In this document: positions 27,644-36,900 of the stretch, in pieces
How the letters are laid out: every line of letters begins with the position of its first letter
Position numbering within the stretch: the stretch's first letter is position 1
DNA from: Micromonospora violae
GTDB taxonomy: Bacteria > Actinomycetota > Actinomycetes > Mycobacteriales > Micromonosporaceae
Reading direction: 5' to 3'
Assembly (NCBI RefSeq): GCF_004217135.1
Contig: NZ_SHKK01000001.1
Coordinates: forward strand, 3,782,001 to 3,846,000
DNA: 64,000 nt
Notes under the pieces: generated by a model
Told to the model about the DNA's origin: nothing
The model's database searches: none
Seen by the model: only the letters and a program-made list of their open reading frames with translations
Position numbers and translations under genes: made by a program

Positions 27644-28458
27644 TCCGCCTGGGCTGCCAGCTCGCGGGCGCGGTCCCGGGCGGCTTCCAGCGCGGCGAGC
27701 AGCGCCGCGCGTACGCCGTGCTTCTCCAGCTCACGGATCGCGGAGATGGTGGTGCCGGCCGGCGAGGTGACCGCCTCGCGCAGCTTGACCGGGTGCTCGC
27801 CGGAGTCGCGCAGCATCACTGCCGACCCGATCGCGGTCTGCACGATCAACTCGTGCGCCACCTGGCGGGGCAGCCCGAGCAGGATTCCCGCGTCGATCAT
27901 GGCTTCGACCAGCAGGTAGAAGTAGGCCGGGCCGGAGCCGGAGAGCGCGGTGACCGCGTCCTGCTGCGACTCGGGCACGCGGATCGTCTGGCCGAGCGGC
28001 TTGAACATCTCCTCGGCCAACGTCAGGTGTGCCCCGGTGGCGTACGCGCCGGCGGAGATCGCGGTCATCGCCTCGTCGACCAGCGCCGGGGTGTTGGTCA
28101 TCACCCGCACCACCGGGGTGCCGTCGGGCAACCGGCGGTTGAAGAAGCTGGTGGGCAGACCGGCGCAGAGCGAGATGACGAGTTTGTCGGCCGGCACCTT
28201 GGGGCCGATCTCGTCGAGCAGGGCGGCAGCGTCCTGCGGCTTCACCGAGACCGCGAGCACCGCTGCCTCGTCCACCGCGGTCAGGTTGTCGACCACCCGT
28301 ACGCCGTAGCGGGCGGTCAACTCCTCGGCGCGAGCGGGCCGGCGGGCGGTGGCCAGCAGCCGGTCCACCGGCCACCCTGAGCGCAGCAGCCCGGAGAGCA
28401 TCAGCTCACCGATCTTGCCCGCGCCGATCACCGCGACCGTGTGCACTCCGGCTGACAT
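27640..28458 (-). CDS. proC: Pyrroline-5-carboxylate reductase
   Basis: A 272-residue enzyme that makes proline from pyrroline-5-carboxylate using NAD(P)H. Visible are the N-terminal Rossmann motif VAVIGAGKIGELML, AVLAVSVKPQD, VVRVMTNTPALV, and the C-terminal family signature around LREAVTSPAGTTISAIRELE with SGSGPAYFYLLVEAM before it. The length is normal for ProC. It is transcribed leftward, and the tandem repeat follows its stop. Confidence 0.94.
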   Translation of the reverse strand: MSAGVHTVAVIGAGKIGELMLSGLLRSGWPVDRLLATARRPARAEELTARYGVRVVDNLTAVDEAAVLAVSVKPQDAAALLDEIGPKVPADKLVISLCAGLPTSFFNRRLPDGTPVVRVMTNTPALVDEAMTAISAGAYATGAHLTLAEEMFKPLGQTIRVPESQQDAVTALSGSGPAYFYLLVEAMIDAGILLGLPRQVAHELIVQTAIGSAVMLRDSGEHPVKLREAVTSPAGTTISAIRELEKHGVRAALLAALEAARDRARELAAQAD

Positions 28459-28530
28459 GTCGGCCCGTACCCCCTCGCATCGGGTCGTGGCGCGGCGGAC
28501 CCGCAGGCCCGCCGCGCCACCGACGATCGA

Positions 28531-29559
28531 TCAGCTACCGAAGAAGACCTCGGCCTCGGCGTACCGCTCCAGCGGCACGGTCTTCAGCTCGCGGGTGGCC
28601 TCGGCGAGGGGCACCCGGACGATGTCGGTGCTCTGCATCGCGACCATCTTGCCCCAGTCGCCGTCGTTGACGGCGTCGATGGCCTGCAGGCCCAGGCGGG
28701 TGGCGAGGACCCGGTCGAAGGCGGTCGGGGTGCCACCGCGCTGGATGTGGCCCAGCACCACGGTGCGGGCCTCCTTGCCGGTCTTGGCCTCCAGCTGCTC
28801 GGCGAGCCACTGGCCGATGCCGCCGAGGCGGACGTGGCCGAACGAGTCGAGCTCCTGGTTGGCGAGGACCATCTGGCCGTCGAGCGGCTGGGCGCCCTCG
28901 GCGACCACGACGATCGGCGCGTACTGGTGCTGGAAGCGCTTCTCGACGTAGCCGGCCACCTGGTCGACGTCGAACTGACGCTCGGGCAGCAGGATCACGT
29001 TGGCGCCGCCGGCGAGGCCGGCGTGCAGGGCGATCCAGCCGGCGTGCCGGCCCATCACCTCGACGACCAGGGTGCGGTGGTGGCTCTCCGCGGTGGTGTG
29101 CAGCCGGTCGATGGCCTCCATCGCGATGTTGACCGCGGTGTCGAAGCCGAAGGTGTAGTCGGTGGCGCCGAGGTCGTTGTCGATCGTCTTCGGCACGCCG
29201 ACGACGTTGACGCCCAGCTCGTGCAGCTTGGTGGCCACGCCGAGGGTGTCCTCGCCGCCGATCGCGATCAGCGCGTCCACGCCCTGGGCGGCGAGGTTGT
29301 CCTTGATCCGCTCGACGCCGTTCTCGATCTTGAACGGGTTGGTCCGGGACGAGCCGAGGATGGTGCCGCCGCGGGGCAGGATGCCGCGGACGTCGGCGAT
29401 CCCCAGCGGACGGGACAGACCCTCCAGCGGGCCCTTCCAGCCATCCCGGAAGCCCACGAACTCGTGACCGTAAGTGGCGACGCCCTTGCGGACCACCGCC
29501 CGGATGACCGCGTTGAGACCGGGGCAGTCGCCGCCGCCGGTGAGCACGCCGATACGCAT
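28531..29559 (-). CDS. pfkA: 6-phosphofructokinase, probably PPi-dependent
   Basis: A 342-residue phosphofructokinase of the actinobacterial group. It opens IGVLTGGGDCPGLNAVIR. The nucleotide/PPi loop reads GGEDTLG, giving Asp at the position of E. coli Gly104, and the catalytic loop is PKTIDNDLGATDYTFGF, giving Lys at the position of Gly124. In characterised enzymes Asp104 with Lys124 marks use of pyrophosphate instead of ATP. The enzyme should therefore make fructose 1,6-bisphosphate reversibly. ATG 29559 is chosen over ATG 29583. AGGAGG lies upstream. Confidence 0.92.
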   Translation of the reverse strand: MRIGVLTGGGDCPGLNAVIRAVVRKGVATYGHEFVGFRDGWKGPLEGLSRPLGIADVRGILPRGGTILGSSRTNPFKIENGVERIKDNLAAQGVDALIAIGGEDTLGVATKLHELGVNVVGVPKTIDNDLGATDYTFGFDTAVNIAMEAIDRLHTTAESHHRTLVVEVMGRHAGWIALHAGLAGGANVILLPERQFDVDQVAGYVEKRFQHQYAPIVVVAEGAQPLDGQMVLANQELDSFGHVRLGGIGQWLAEQLEAKTGKEARTVVLGHIQRGGTPTAFDRVLATRLGLQAIDAVNDGDWGKMVAMQSTDIVRVPLAEATRELKTVPLERYAEAEVFFGS

Positions 29560-29721
29560 GATCCGCTCATCCTCCTGGAGCATCAGGTAAAGCCCGAAAT
29601 GCCCCAGGGTATGTGTCAGGTCAGACCATCGGCGCCGTTGCCGGCCCGGGGCGGGCCGTCACTGCGCACTGTAGTCGGCCCGCCGGTACGGCGACAGCGC
29701 GCCCCGGCCACCCGCCCCCGG

Positions 29722-30225
29722 TCAGTAGGTCACCTCGTGGTTCTCGCCGGCCTTCGGCGGCCGGCCGGTGACCGCCGCCTTCGCGTAACCGAACAGGTTC
29801 ACCACGGTGCTGCTCGGCGAGTCCCAGTACTCGGCGGAACTGGTGTGCACCTTGATCAACCTGAGGCCGGGGGTGTCCAGCCCCTCGGGGAACCACGCCG
29901 TGAGCAGCGGGTTCCACAGCTGCTCGGCGCGGTCCCGGTCGAACCCCTCGGTGGCGGTGCCGGAGATCGACACCCACGCGTTGTGCCGCTGGTCGGAGAA
30001 GGCGACGTTGACCTCCGGGTTCACCCGGATCTGGCGGACCTTGGCCGAGTCGGCGTGGGCGAAGAACCACAGGTCGCCGTCGAACTCGGCCTCCTGCAGC
30101 CCCATGGGTCGACTCACCTGCCGCCCGTCCAGAGCGGTCGTGGTGAGCATGCAGATCCGCGCCGTCCGGGCCAACTCGGTGACCCGGGCGCGTGCCTGCG
30201 CGGCGCTGGTCGGCTGGTCGCTCAT
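29722..30225 (-). CDS. Pyridoxamine 5'-phosphate oxidase-fold (general stress 26-like) protein
   Basis: A 167-residue FMN-binding split-barrel protein. Features include ICMLTTTALDGRQVSRPM, DLWFFAHADSAKVRQIRVNPEVNVAF and WVSISGTATE. This group binds flavins or F420 and is often stress-induced, but individual activities are mostly unknown. ATG 30225 has GGGAG upstream. Confidence 0.82.
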   Translation of the reverse strand: MSDQPTSAAQARARVTELARTARICMLTTTALDGRQVSRPMGLQEAEFDGDLWFFAHADSAKVRQIRVNPEVNVAFSDQRHNAWVSISGTATEGFDRDRAEQLWNPLLTAWFPEGLDTPGLRLIKVHTSSAEYWDSPSSTVVNLFGYAKAAVTGRPPKAGENHEVTY

Positions 30226-30301
30226 GGCAATCTCCCTCGGCTCGGCTGGTCGAACCGTGCCCGGGACAGAACCGGTCAAACCTGCGGTGGCGTGGCTCCA
30301 C

Positions 30302-30799
30302 TCACCGGGCGGTCATCGCCCGCCAGCGGGCCAGGTTGTGCCGCGCGTCGACCAGGGCGTCGTGCCGGGCCGAGTCCGCGTCCGGCAGGGTCGGCCTACC
30401 CCGGTCGTCCCAGAGTTGCCGCAGTTCCTTGGTGTAGCGGGGAATCTCGCGGGGCAGCGCCGGCATCGCACCCCAGAGCTGGGCGAGCACCACGTGGTCG
30501 TACGCGGCGAACCAGGCCCACAGTTCCAACTGCTCCCCCGGCCGGTCCCGGATCGGCTCGATAAGGAAGTCGTACAGGTCGTCACGGATGCGCTCACGGG
30601 AGCGCCAGGCCCGATCCGCCGGGGAGGGCAGCTTGTCCAGCACGTTGCGTCGGACCCAGGGCACGGCGCGGGAGTCGTCGAACTCGGTGGAGACCGCGTA
30701 GAACTCGCGGCCGTACTCGTCGACGACACCGATCGAGACGAGGTCGACGGTCGTGCCGTCCTCGATGAACTCGCAGTCGTAGAAGTAGCGGTAGACCAT
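30302..30799 (-). CDS. Rv2179c-like 3'-5' exoribonuclease AS
   Basis: A 165-residue DEDD-type exoribonuclease. The first motif is FYDCEFIEDG (Asp and Glu ligands), the second lies in the LWAWFAAYDHVVL segment, and the third is HDALVDARHN. M. tuberculosis Rv2179c is a dimeric 3'-5' exoribonuclease of this fold that sits near DAHP synthase in that genome, so it is part of the shared neighbourhood. ATG 30799 is used; ATG 30808 is possible. Confidence 0.88.
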   Translation of the reverse strand: MVYRYFYDCEFIEDGTTVDLVSIGVVDEYGREFYAVSTEFDDSRAVPWVRRNVLDKLPSPADRAWRSRERIRDDLYDFLIEPIRDRPGEQLELWAWFAAYDHVVLAQLWGAMPALPREIPRYTKELRQLWDDRGRPTLPDADSARHDALVDARHNLARWRAMTAR

Positions 30800-31063
30800 T
30801 CCGGGCATCTTCGCCCACCGCCGACCGGCCCCGCCCGGCGGGGCCCACCCCGAGGTGAACCTCGCCGTGGCGACACCTCGTGAACGACGCGTCACAGCTC
30901 GTGACGGTCACGGAAGTGCTTCGAGGGGTGTACAGCAAGCGACCGGACCGTCATGATCTGATGTGTACCGCTGCCGGACGCCGAATTGGTGTCAGTTCAC
31001 CTAGTCGGGGCCCATCAGGTTCGCCCGGTGAGCGAGTTGTGGTCCATGGGGAGGGGTTGGGCC

Positions 31064-31756
31064 GTGGATGTTCGCCTGCCAGAGCCGGGTGACGCGCTCA
31101 CGGGTGTCGAGATGTTCGCCGGGTTGGAACCCGAGGTGCGGCAGCGTGTCATCGCTGCCGCCGTTCCGCGTACCTACCGCAAGGGGCAGTTGCTCTTCGT
31201 GGAGAACGACCCCGGCGAGTCGCTGATCGTGCTGCGCCGTGGCGCGGTGGCCGTGTTTCGCACCGCACCCACCGGCGAGCGGGCCGTGCTGTCGGTTATC
31301 CGTCCACCGGACGTGCTCGGTGAGGTCTCCCTGCTCGACGCGTCCACCCGGTCCGCCTCGGCGGAGGCCATCGAGGACTGCGCGGCGCTCGCGCTCTCGC
31401 GGGGAGCGTTCATGGAGTTGGTGCACTCCAACCCGCGCATCCTGGACGCGGTGATGCGCTCGCTGGGCGGTCTGATCCGCCGGCTCACCGAGCAGAACGC
31501 CGACCACGTCTTCCTCGACCTGCCCGGTCGGGTGGCCAAGACGCTGGTCCGGTTGGCCGGCGAGAGCCAGGCGCCGATGATCACGATCGAGCTCAATCAG
31601 AGCCAACTGGCCGAGATGGCCGGTGGTTCCCGGCAGAGCGTCAACCAGGCGATCGGCTCGTTCGCGAGCCGTGGCTGGCTGCGGACCGAGGGCCGCCGGA
31701 TCGTGGTGACGGATGTGGCCGCGCTACGCCGCCGCGCCGGCATGAACGACCGCTGA
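31064..31756 (+). CDS. Crp/Fnr-family transcription regulator
   Basis: A 230-residue regulator. Residues 12-130 form a cyclic-nucleotide-binding beta barrel (FVENDPGESLIVLRRGAVAVF, then VLGEVSLLDASTRSASAEA), and residues 150-225 are the winged helix with GGSRQSVNQAIGSF. The absence of a cysteine cluster argues against iron-sulphur oxygen sensing. The GTG at 31064 has GGGGAGGGG upstream. An ATG at 31046 is in frame but lacks a site. Target genes are not known. Confidence 0.85.
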   Translation: MDVRLPEPGDALTGVEMFAGLEPEVRQRVIAAAVPRTYRKGQLLFVENDPGESLIVLRRGAVAVFRTAPTGERAVLSVIRPPDVLGEVSLLDASTRSASAEAIEDCAALALSRGAFMELVHSNPRILDAVMRSLGGLIRRLTEQNADHVFLDLPGRVAKTLVRLAGESQAPMITIELNQSQLAEMAGGSRQSVNQAIGSFASRGWLRTEGRRIVVTDVAALRRRAGMNDR

Positions 31757-31907
31757 CCGTCCGGCCTGCCCCAGCTTCGTCGCCCCTCGGGGGTCCGATC
31801 GGGACGCCCGTCGGCCGTCGTCGGCCAACCCTCCCATCCGTACGCACGGCTGCGCCGGCTGCCAGTGGCAGCCGGCGTCACCGTTCTCGCGGTTCAGCGC
31901 GTCGTGC

Positions 31908-32075
31908 TCAGCGGGTCGGGCCGATCCAACGGGTCGGGCCGAGCCAGCGGGCCGCGTCCGACTGGTAGCCGGGACCCACCCAGAAGCCCGGTCCCGCCCA
32001 GAATCCCGGCCCAGCCCAGATGCCCGGCCCGGCCCAGCCGCTCGCGGTCGTGGTGGTCGTTGTCGTGGTTGCCAT
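31908..32075 (-). CDS. 55-residue Trp/Gly/Pro repeat peptide, unknown function
   Basis: A small gene with ATG 32075 and GGGAG five bases upstream. The product begins MATTTTTTTTASG and continues with four near-repeats of the type WAGPGF (WAGPGI, WAGPGF, WAGPGF, WVGPGY), then WLGPTR and WIGPTR at the end. It has no signal peptide or membrane helix. The arrangement of a Thr-rich leader plus short repeated core units recalls a ribosomal peptide precursor, but no modifying enzyme is adjacent. It is transcribed away from the MFS exporter gene, whose start is 200 bases away. Confidence 0.6.
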   Translation of the reverse strand: MATTTTTTTTASGWAGPGIWAGPGFWAGPGFWVGPGYQSDAARWLGPTRWIGPTR

Positions 32076-32116
32076 GTCGTCTCCCTGGTCGATGGATCGT
32101 GTCTGTCTTGCCGAGG

Positions 32117-32154
32117 ACGCTACGACGTGGAGGGGTGGGACAAAATAGGACAAA
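32117..32154 (-). promoter_or_regulatory. Candidate promoter/operator of the small repeat peptide gene
   Basis: On the minus strand a TTGTCC element at 32143-32138 and TAGCGT at 32122-32117 are 15 bases apart, with the start codon 42 bases further. The TTTGTCC word is repeated directly at 32154-32148, in an unusually AT-rich patch, so a regulator may bind here. Confidence 0.35.
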
Positions 32155-32277
32155 TCGACATGAATCACTGGCTGAAGGGCGGTTGTTGGCCGCCACACCG
32201 CGCTGACAAGGTTGCCGCGCCGACCCCTGTTCCAGGGCCCGTGCCGACATACCCGCAGCAGTGAGGAGCCACCGGTC

Positions 32278-33498
32278 ATGTCATTACTCCGCGGCAATGT
32301 CGCATTTCGTCGTTACTGGTCGGCACGCCTGGTGTCGTACGTCGGCGACCAGCTGGCCCGGACAGCGCTGCTGATCGCGGTCTACGACCGGCACGGCGGC
32401 GGCGCGGTCGCTCTGCTGCTGCTGGCGTCGACGGTGCCCCGGCTGTTCGGGCCGTTACTCGGCGCCCTGGCCGACCGATTCGACCAGCGTCGACTGATGA
32501 TCGGTTGTGACTCCGCCCAGGCGTTGATCTACCTCGCCGTCGCGCTGCTCGCGCCACCCCTGCCCGTCCTGTTGGCGCTGATCACCGCGGCCACCACGGC
32601 CGCCACCGCGTTCACTCCCGCCGGTCGGAGCCTGCTCCCCCGCCTGGTCGAACGCGAGCAACTGCCGGCGGCGAACGCGCAACTCGCCACGGGTGTCAAC
32701 ATCGGGATCGCCGCCGGACCGGCCGTCGGCGGCCTCCTGCTGGCGAGCATCGGGCTGACCGCCACGCTGCTGGTGGACGCGGCGACCTTCGTGCTCTCCG
32801 CGCTGCTGATCGGCGGAGTCCGGACGCTTTCCGCGACCGGGGCCACGCGCCGGCCCGAGCCACTGCACACGGTGCTGCGCGCAGGGCTGCGAGTGGTCCG
32901 GGGGCACAGCGTCGTCCGCGCGGTCTCGGTCGGGTTCCTGGTGATGGTGGCGTTCGCCGCGCTCGACAACCTCGCCATCGTCCCCCTCGGACGCGCCGAA
33001 CTGGGCGCCACCGAGGTCACGATCGGCCTGCTGGGCACCGCCTACGGCGTCGGCATGGTGCTCGGCCCCCTGTGCCTGGCGAGAACCGGCGTACGCATCC
33101 GTTTGGACCTGGTCCTCTACGGCGCCTTGCTCGCGCTCGGTGCCGGAACGCTGGTCACCGGCCTCAGCCCGGTGATCGCGCTCGCCATCGCCGGTCAGGC
33201 GGTGGCCGGTGTCGGCGCGGGCTGGCACAACGTCGCCGCCGACACCCTCATCCAGCAGAACGTGCCGGCCGACCGGCTCGGCGTGGTGTTCGGCACCGTC
33301 TACATGTTCCCGTACGCGGCGGAGGCCCTCGCCTACGCCGTCGGCGCACCGCTGCTGGCGGTGGTCGGGCCACGATGGGTGCTGATCATCTCGGGGTTGG
33401 GTGTGCTGGCCACCCTGGCAATCGTCGCTCCCCTGCTCACCCGGGCCCTGGGGCTACGGCTGCCGGCGCCGGGCAGGTTCGCGGCGGTCAACGGGTGA
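32278..33498 (+). CDS. MFS transporter (EntS/MFS_3-like exporter)
   Basis: A 406-residue protein with about twelve hydrophobic helices. The N-terminus (FRRYWSARLVSYVGDQLARTALLIAVYD) and the LFGPLLGALADRFDQRRLMIGCD loop are typical of the MFS_3 group, which includes the enterobactin exporter. The substrate is unknown. The ATG at 32278 has GAGGAG ten bases upstream. It is divergent from the small repeat peptide gene and could export that product, which is speculation from position only. Confidence 0.8.
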   Translation: MSLLRGNVAFRRYWSARLVSYVGDQLARTALLIAVYDRHGGGAVALLLLASTVPRLFGPLLGALADRFDQRRLMIGCDSAQALIYLAVALLAPPLPVLLALITAATTAATAFTPAGRSLLPRLVEREQLPAANAQLATGVNIGIAAGPAVGGLLLASIGLTATLLVDAATFVLSALLIGGVRTLSATGATRRPEPLHTVLRAGLRVVRGHSVVRAVSVGFLVMVAFAALDNLAIVPLGRAELGATEVTIGLLGTAYGVGMVLGPLCLARTGVRIRLDLVLYGALLALGAGTLVTGLSPVIALAIAGQAVAGVGAGWHNVAADTLIQQNVPADRLGVVFGTVYMFPYAAEALAYAVGAPLLAVVGPRWVLIISGLGVLATLAIVAPLLTRALGLRLPAPGRFAAVNG

Positions 33499-33553
33499 GG
33501 CTGCCGATGAGTGCGGCCGGCGGACCGGTGGCCCGCCGGCCGCACTCCGACGA

Positions 33554-33811
33554 TCAGTTCTCCGTGCTGTCGGCCGGCGGCGCACCCGGCCCCGGACCGA
33601 TCTTCTTCGGGTCGGTCGGCTTACCGGCCGTGGACGTGCTCGACGAGGTGGTCGTGGTCTCCCCCGACCCGCCCGACTGACCCTCAGGCTCTTCCACCAT
33701 GCCCTGCTCCTCCAGTTCGGCGAGAGTGACCGCATCGACGTCGACCGTGTCGCCCGGCGCCCACAGCGTGCCACCCGGATCGGTCCACGAGGCGGACAGT
33801 CGTACCTGCAC
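33554..33811 (-). CDS. Small hypothetical protein
   Basis: An 85-residue acidic protein starting at GTG 33811 with AGGGAG six bases upstream. The first 45 residues (VRLSASWTDPGG, then WAPGDTVDVDAVTLAELEEQGMVEE) look folded, while the tail is Gly/Ser/Thr/Pro-rich. I do not recognise the family. It is convergent with the MFS gene. Confidence 0.5.
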   Translation of the reverse strand: MQVRLSASWTDPGGTLWAPGDTVDVDAVTLAELEEQGMVEEPEGQSGGSGETTTTSSSTSTAGKPTDPKKIGPGPGAPPADSTEN

Positions 33812-33942
33812 GACACTCTCCCTGACATGAAACTTCCTGGTACGGAACACTAACCCCGACCGATCGATGACGTTGCCCGCCCGCACGTCGGGTACCCGAC
33901 TGGGCAGGCCGGACGCGATACTGACCTCTTTCGCCCACGGAG

Positions 33943-36900
33943 CTGACCATCGACCTCAAGTGTGGACACTGCGCCCGTGCGGCCGGGCCGGACGACCGCT
34001 TCTGCGGCGGGTGCGGCCAGCCGCTCGGGATCAACTGTGCGCACTGCGGGCACACCAACAGCACCGAGGTCAACTTCTGCACCAGCTGCGGCCAACCGCT
34101 GCGGGACCACGTCGTCGTGGTGCAGGAGGACCGGCGTCAGGTCAGCGTGCTCTTCGTCGACATCGTGGACTTCACCAGGTACGCGGAGCGGGCCGACCCG
34201 GAGCAGGCCCGCAGCCTGCAGCAGACGTACTTCGCCACGGTGCGCCGGATCGTGCACCAGTACGGCGGGGTGGTCGAGAAGTACATCGGTGACGCGGCGA
34301 TGGCGCTGTTCGGCGCGCCGGTGGCCACCGACAACGACGCGTTGCGGTGTGTCCGCGCCGGTCTGGAGCTACAGCGGAGCCTGGCCCGCCAGCCGGCCGG
34401 TCCGCAGCCGCCGCTCGGCTTCCGGGTCGGCATCGCGACCGGCGAGGCCCTGGTCGACCTCTCCGCCACCCGCGACGGTGGGCAGGCCTTCGTGACCGGA
34501 GATGTGGTCAACACCGCGTCCCGTCTGCAGGCGTTCGCCCCGTCGGGCGGAGTCGTCGTCGACGAGAGCACCTGGTCGGCCACCCGACACGAGATGGAGT
34601 ACGCCGACCAACCGCCGGTCACCCTGCGCGGCCGCTCCGCGGTGAGCCGGATCTGGCTGGCCGTCCAGGTGCGCCCACACCGCGACCCGCGCGGTGCCGA
34701 GCTGACCCCGATGGTGGACCGGGAGCACGAGCGTGGCCTGCTGGTCAACGCGCTGCACCGGATGGTGACCGAGCGGACCTCCCAGTTGGTGACGGTGTTC
34801 GGCCCGGCGGGCGTGGGCAAGAGCCGGCTGCTGCGCGAGCTGGCCCGGCACGCCGGCAGCCTGCCCGGCCCACCGATCACCTGGCTCGTCGGGCAGTGCC
34901 CGCCGTTCGGCGAGAACGTCACCTGGGCCGCCCTGTCGGACATCGTGAAGACCTGGGTGGGCGTGCCGGAGGTCGACGACCCGGGCGCGCTGCGCGAGCG
35001 GCTGCGCACCCGTCTGGCGGAGCTCGCCGACCCGCACGCGATCCGGCTGGCCGAGGCGCTCGGGCCGCTGATCGGCGTACCCGGTGAGCGACTCACCCCC
35101 GGCGAGACCGAGGCCGCCTGGCGGCGGTTCCTGCTCGCCCTGGCGGCCACCGGCCCGACCGTGCTGGCCTTCGAGGACATGCACTGGGCGGACCAGGCGA
35201 TGCTCGCCTTCGTCGAGCAGTTGGGCGCGACAGCGCGCGGCGTACCGCTGCTGGTCGTCGCGACCGCCCGGCCGGAGCTGCGGGAACGGCACCCGGCCTG
35301 GACCGGCACGATCAGTGGCGCGATGTCCATCTCGGTGCCACCGATGCACGACACCGACATCGACACGCTCTACTCGCTGCTCCTCGGTCAGTCGACGTTG
35401 CCCACCACCTCGCGTACCCCGCTGATCGAGTTCGCCGACGGCAACCCGCTCTACGCCCAGGAGTACGCCCGGATGCTGCTGGACGGCGGCCTGCTCGACG
35501 CGGCCAATTCGGCCACCCGCCCGGACCTCGACGGTGGCGCGGAGATGCCCCGCACGGTGCAGGCGGTCATCGCCAACCGGCTCGACCTGCTGGACCCGGC
35601 CGACCGGGCGGTGCTCCAGGCCGCGGCGGTGGTCGGCGTGGTGTTCTGGGCCGCGCCGGTGGCGATGGCGCTGGGGCGACCGGTCGAGTGGGTGGAGCGC
35701 GCGTTGGACCGCCTGCAACGCCGCGACCTGGTGTACGAGCAGAGCACCTCGACGATGCCCGGCCAGTCCGAGTACCGGTTCCGGCACATCCTGGTGCGCG
35801 ACGTCTGCTACCAGCGGCTGCCCCGGGCCGAGCGGGTGCTGCGCCACCAACGCACCGCGGACTGGATGGCTCAGCTCGCCGACGGCCGGCAGCACGACCT
35901 GGCCGAGGTGCTGGCCAACCACCGCTGGGCGGCACACGAGATCGCCCGGACCGTCGGGCTGGACACCGCCCCCTACGCCCCGGCGGCGCGGGCCGCGCTG
36001 CACCGGGCGGCCCGCCGGGCGTACGAGCTGCACGCGCTGGACACCGCCGCCGCGCTGGTCGGCCGGGCACTGGCGCTCGACGTCGGGCCGGACCCGGCGT
36101 TGGAACTGTTCGACGCCGAGCTCGCGTTCTATCGGGACGGGGACGCCTTCCTGGTGGCCGGGGGCACGGACACCCTCACCCAGCTGGCCGAGCGGCTCAC
36201 CGCGAGCGGCGACCGGACGGGGGCGGCGCGCGCGTGGACGCTGCTCGCCACCGCCGCGTGGAGTCGGGCCGACCGGTCGGAGACCCTGCACTACCTGGAC
36301 CAGGCGATCGGCATCTACAACGACCTACCGGACAGTCAGGAGAAGGCGAGCGCCCTGCTGGAGCTGGCCCGGGTGCACATGCTGAACGCGGAGACCGAGC
36401 CGGCGTGCACTGCGGCGCGGGCGGCAGCGTCCCTCGCCGAGCGGCTCCAGCTGCGCGAGGTCCAGGCCAACGCGCGGATCACCCTGGCCGTGGCGCGCTA
36501 CCTGGCCGGCTCCGCCGCGGCGTTCCCGGAGCTGGCGGAGGTGACCGAGCACTGCCGGGTGGAGCGGCTGACCAGCCGACGCCGGGCGGTGCAGAACCTG
36601 GCCTGGGCGTTGCAGGAGGAGGGCGACCTGGCCGGCTCAGCCCGGTTGGTCGACGAGCAACTCACCCTGGACCTCGGCGGCGAGCACAGCCTGGCCACCA
36701 GCTTCGCCGACCAGTGGGCCCGGTCGTACTACGCGGGTGACTGGACGGCGGCGCTGGCGATGGCGGCGGAGTCGACCCGCCGGCCGACCGCGGAGTGGGA
36801 TCTGCACATCGTGGCGGTCTCGGGGTGGATGCGCGGGCTGGCCGGCGCTGCGGAGCCCGACGGAACTGCCGGGCCGGCTGGCACGGGTGGCGATCTGGTC

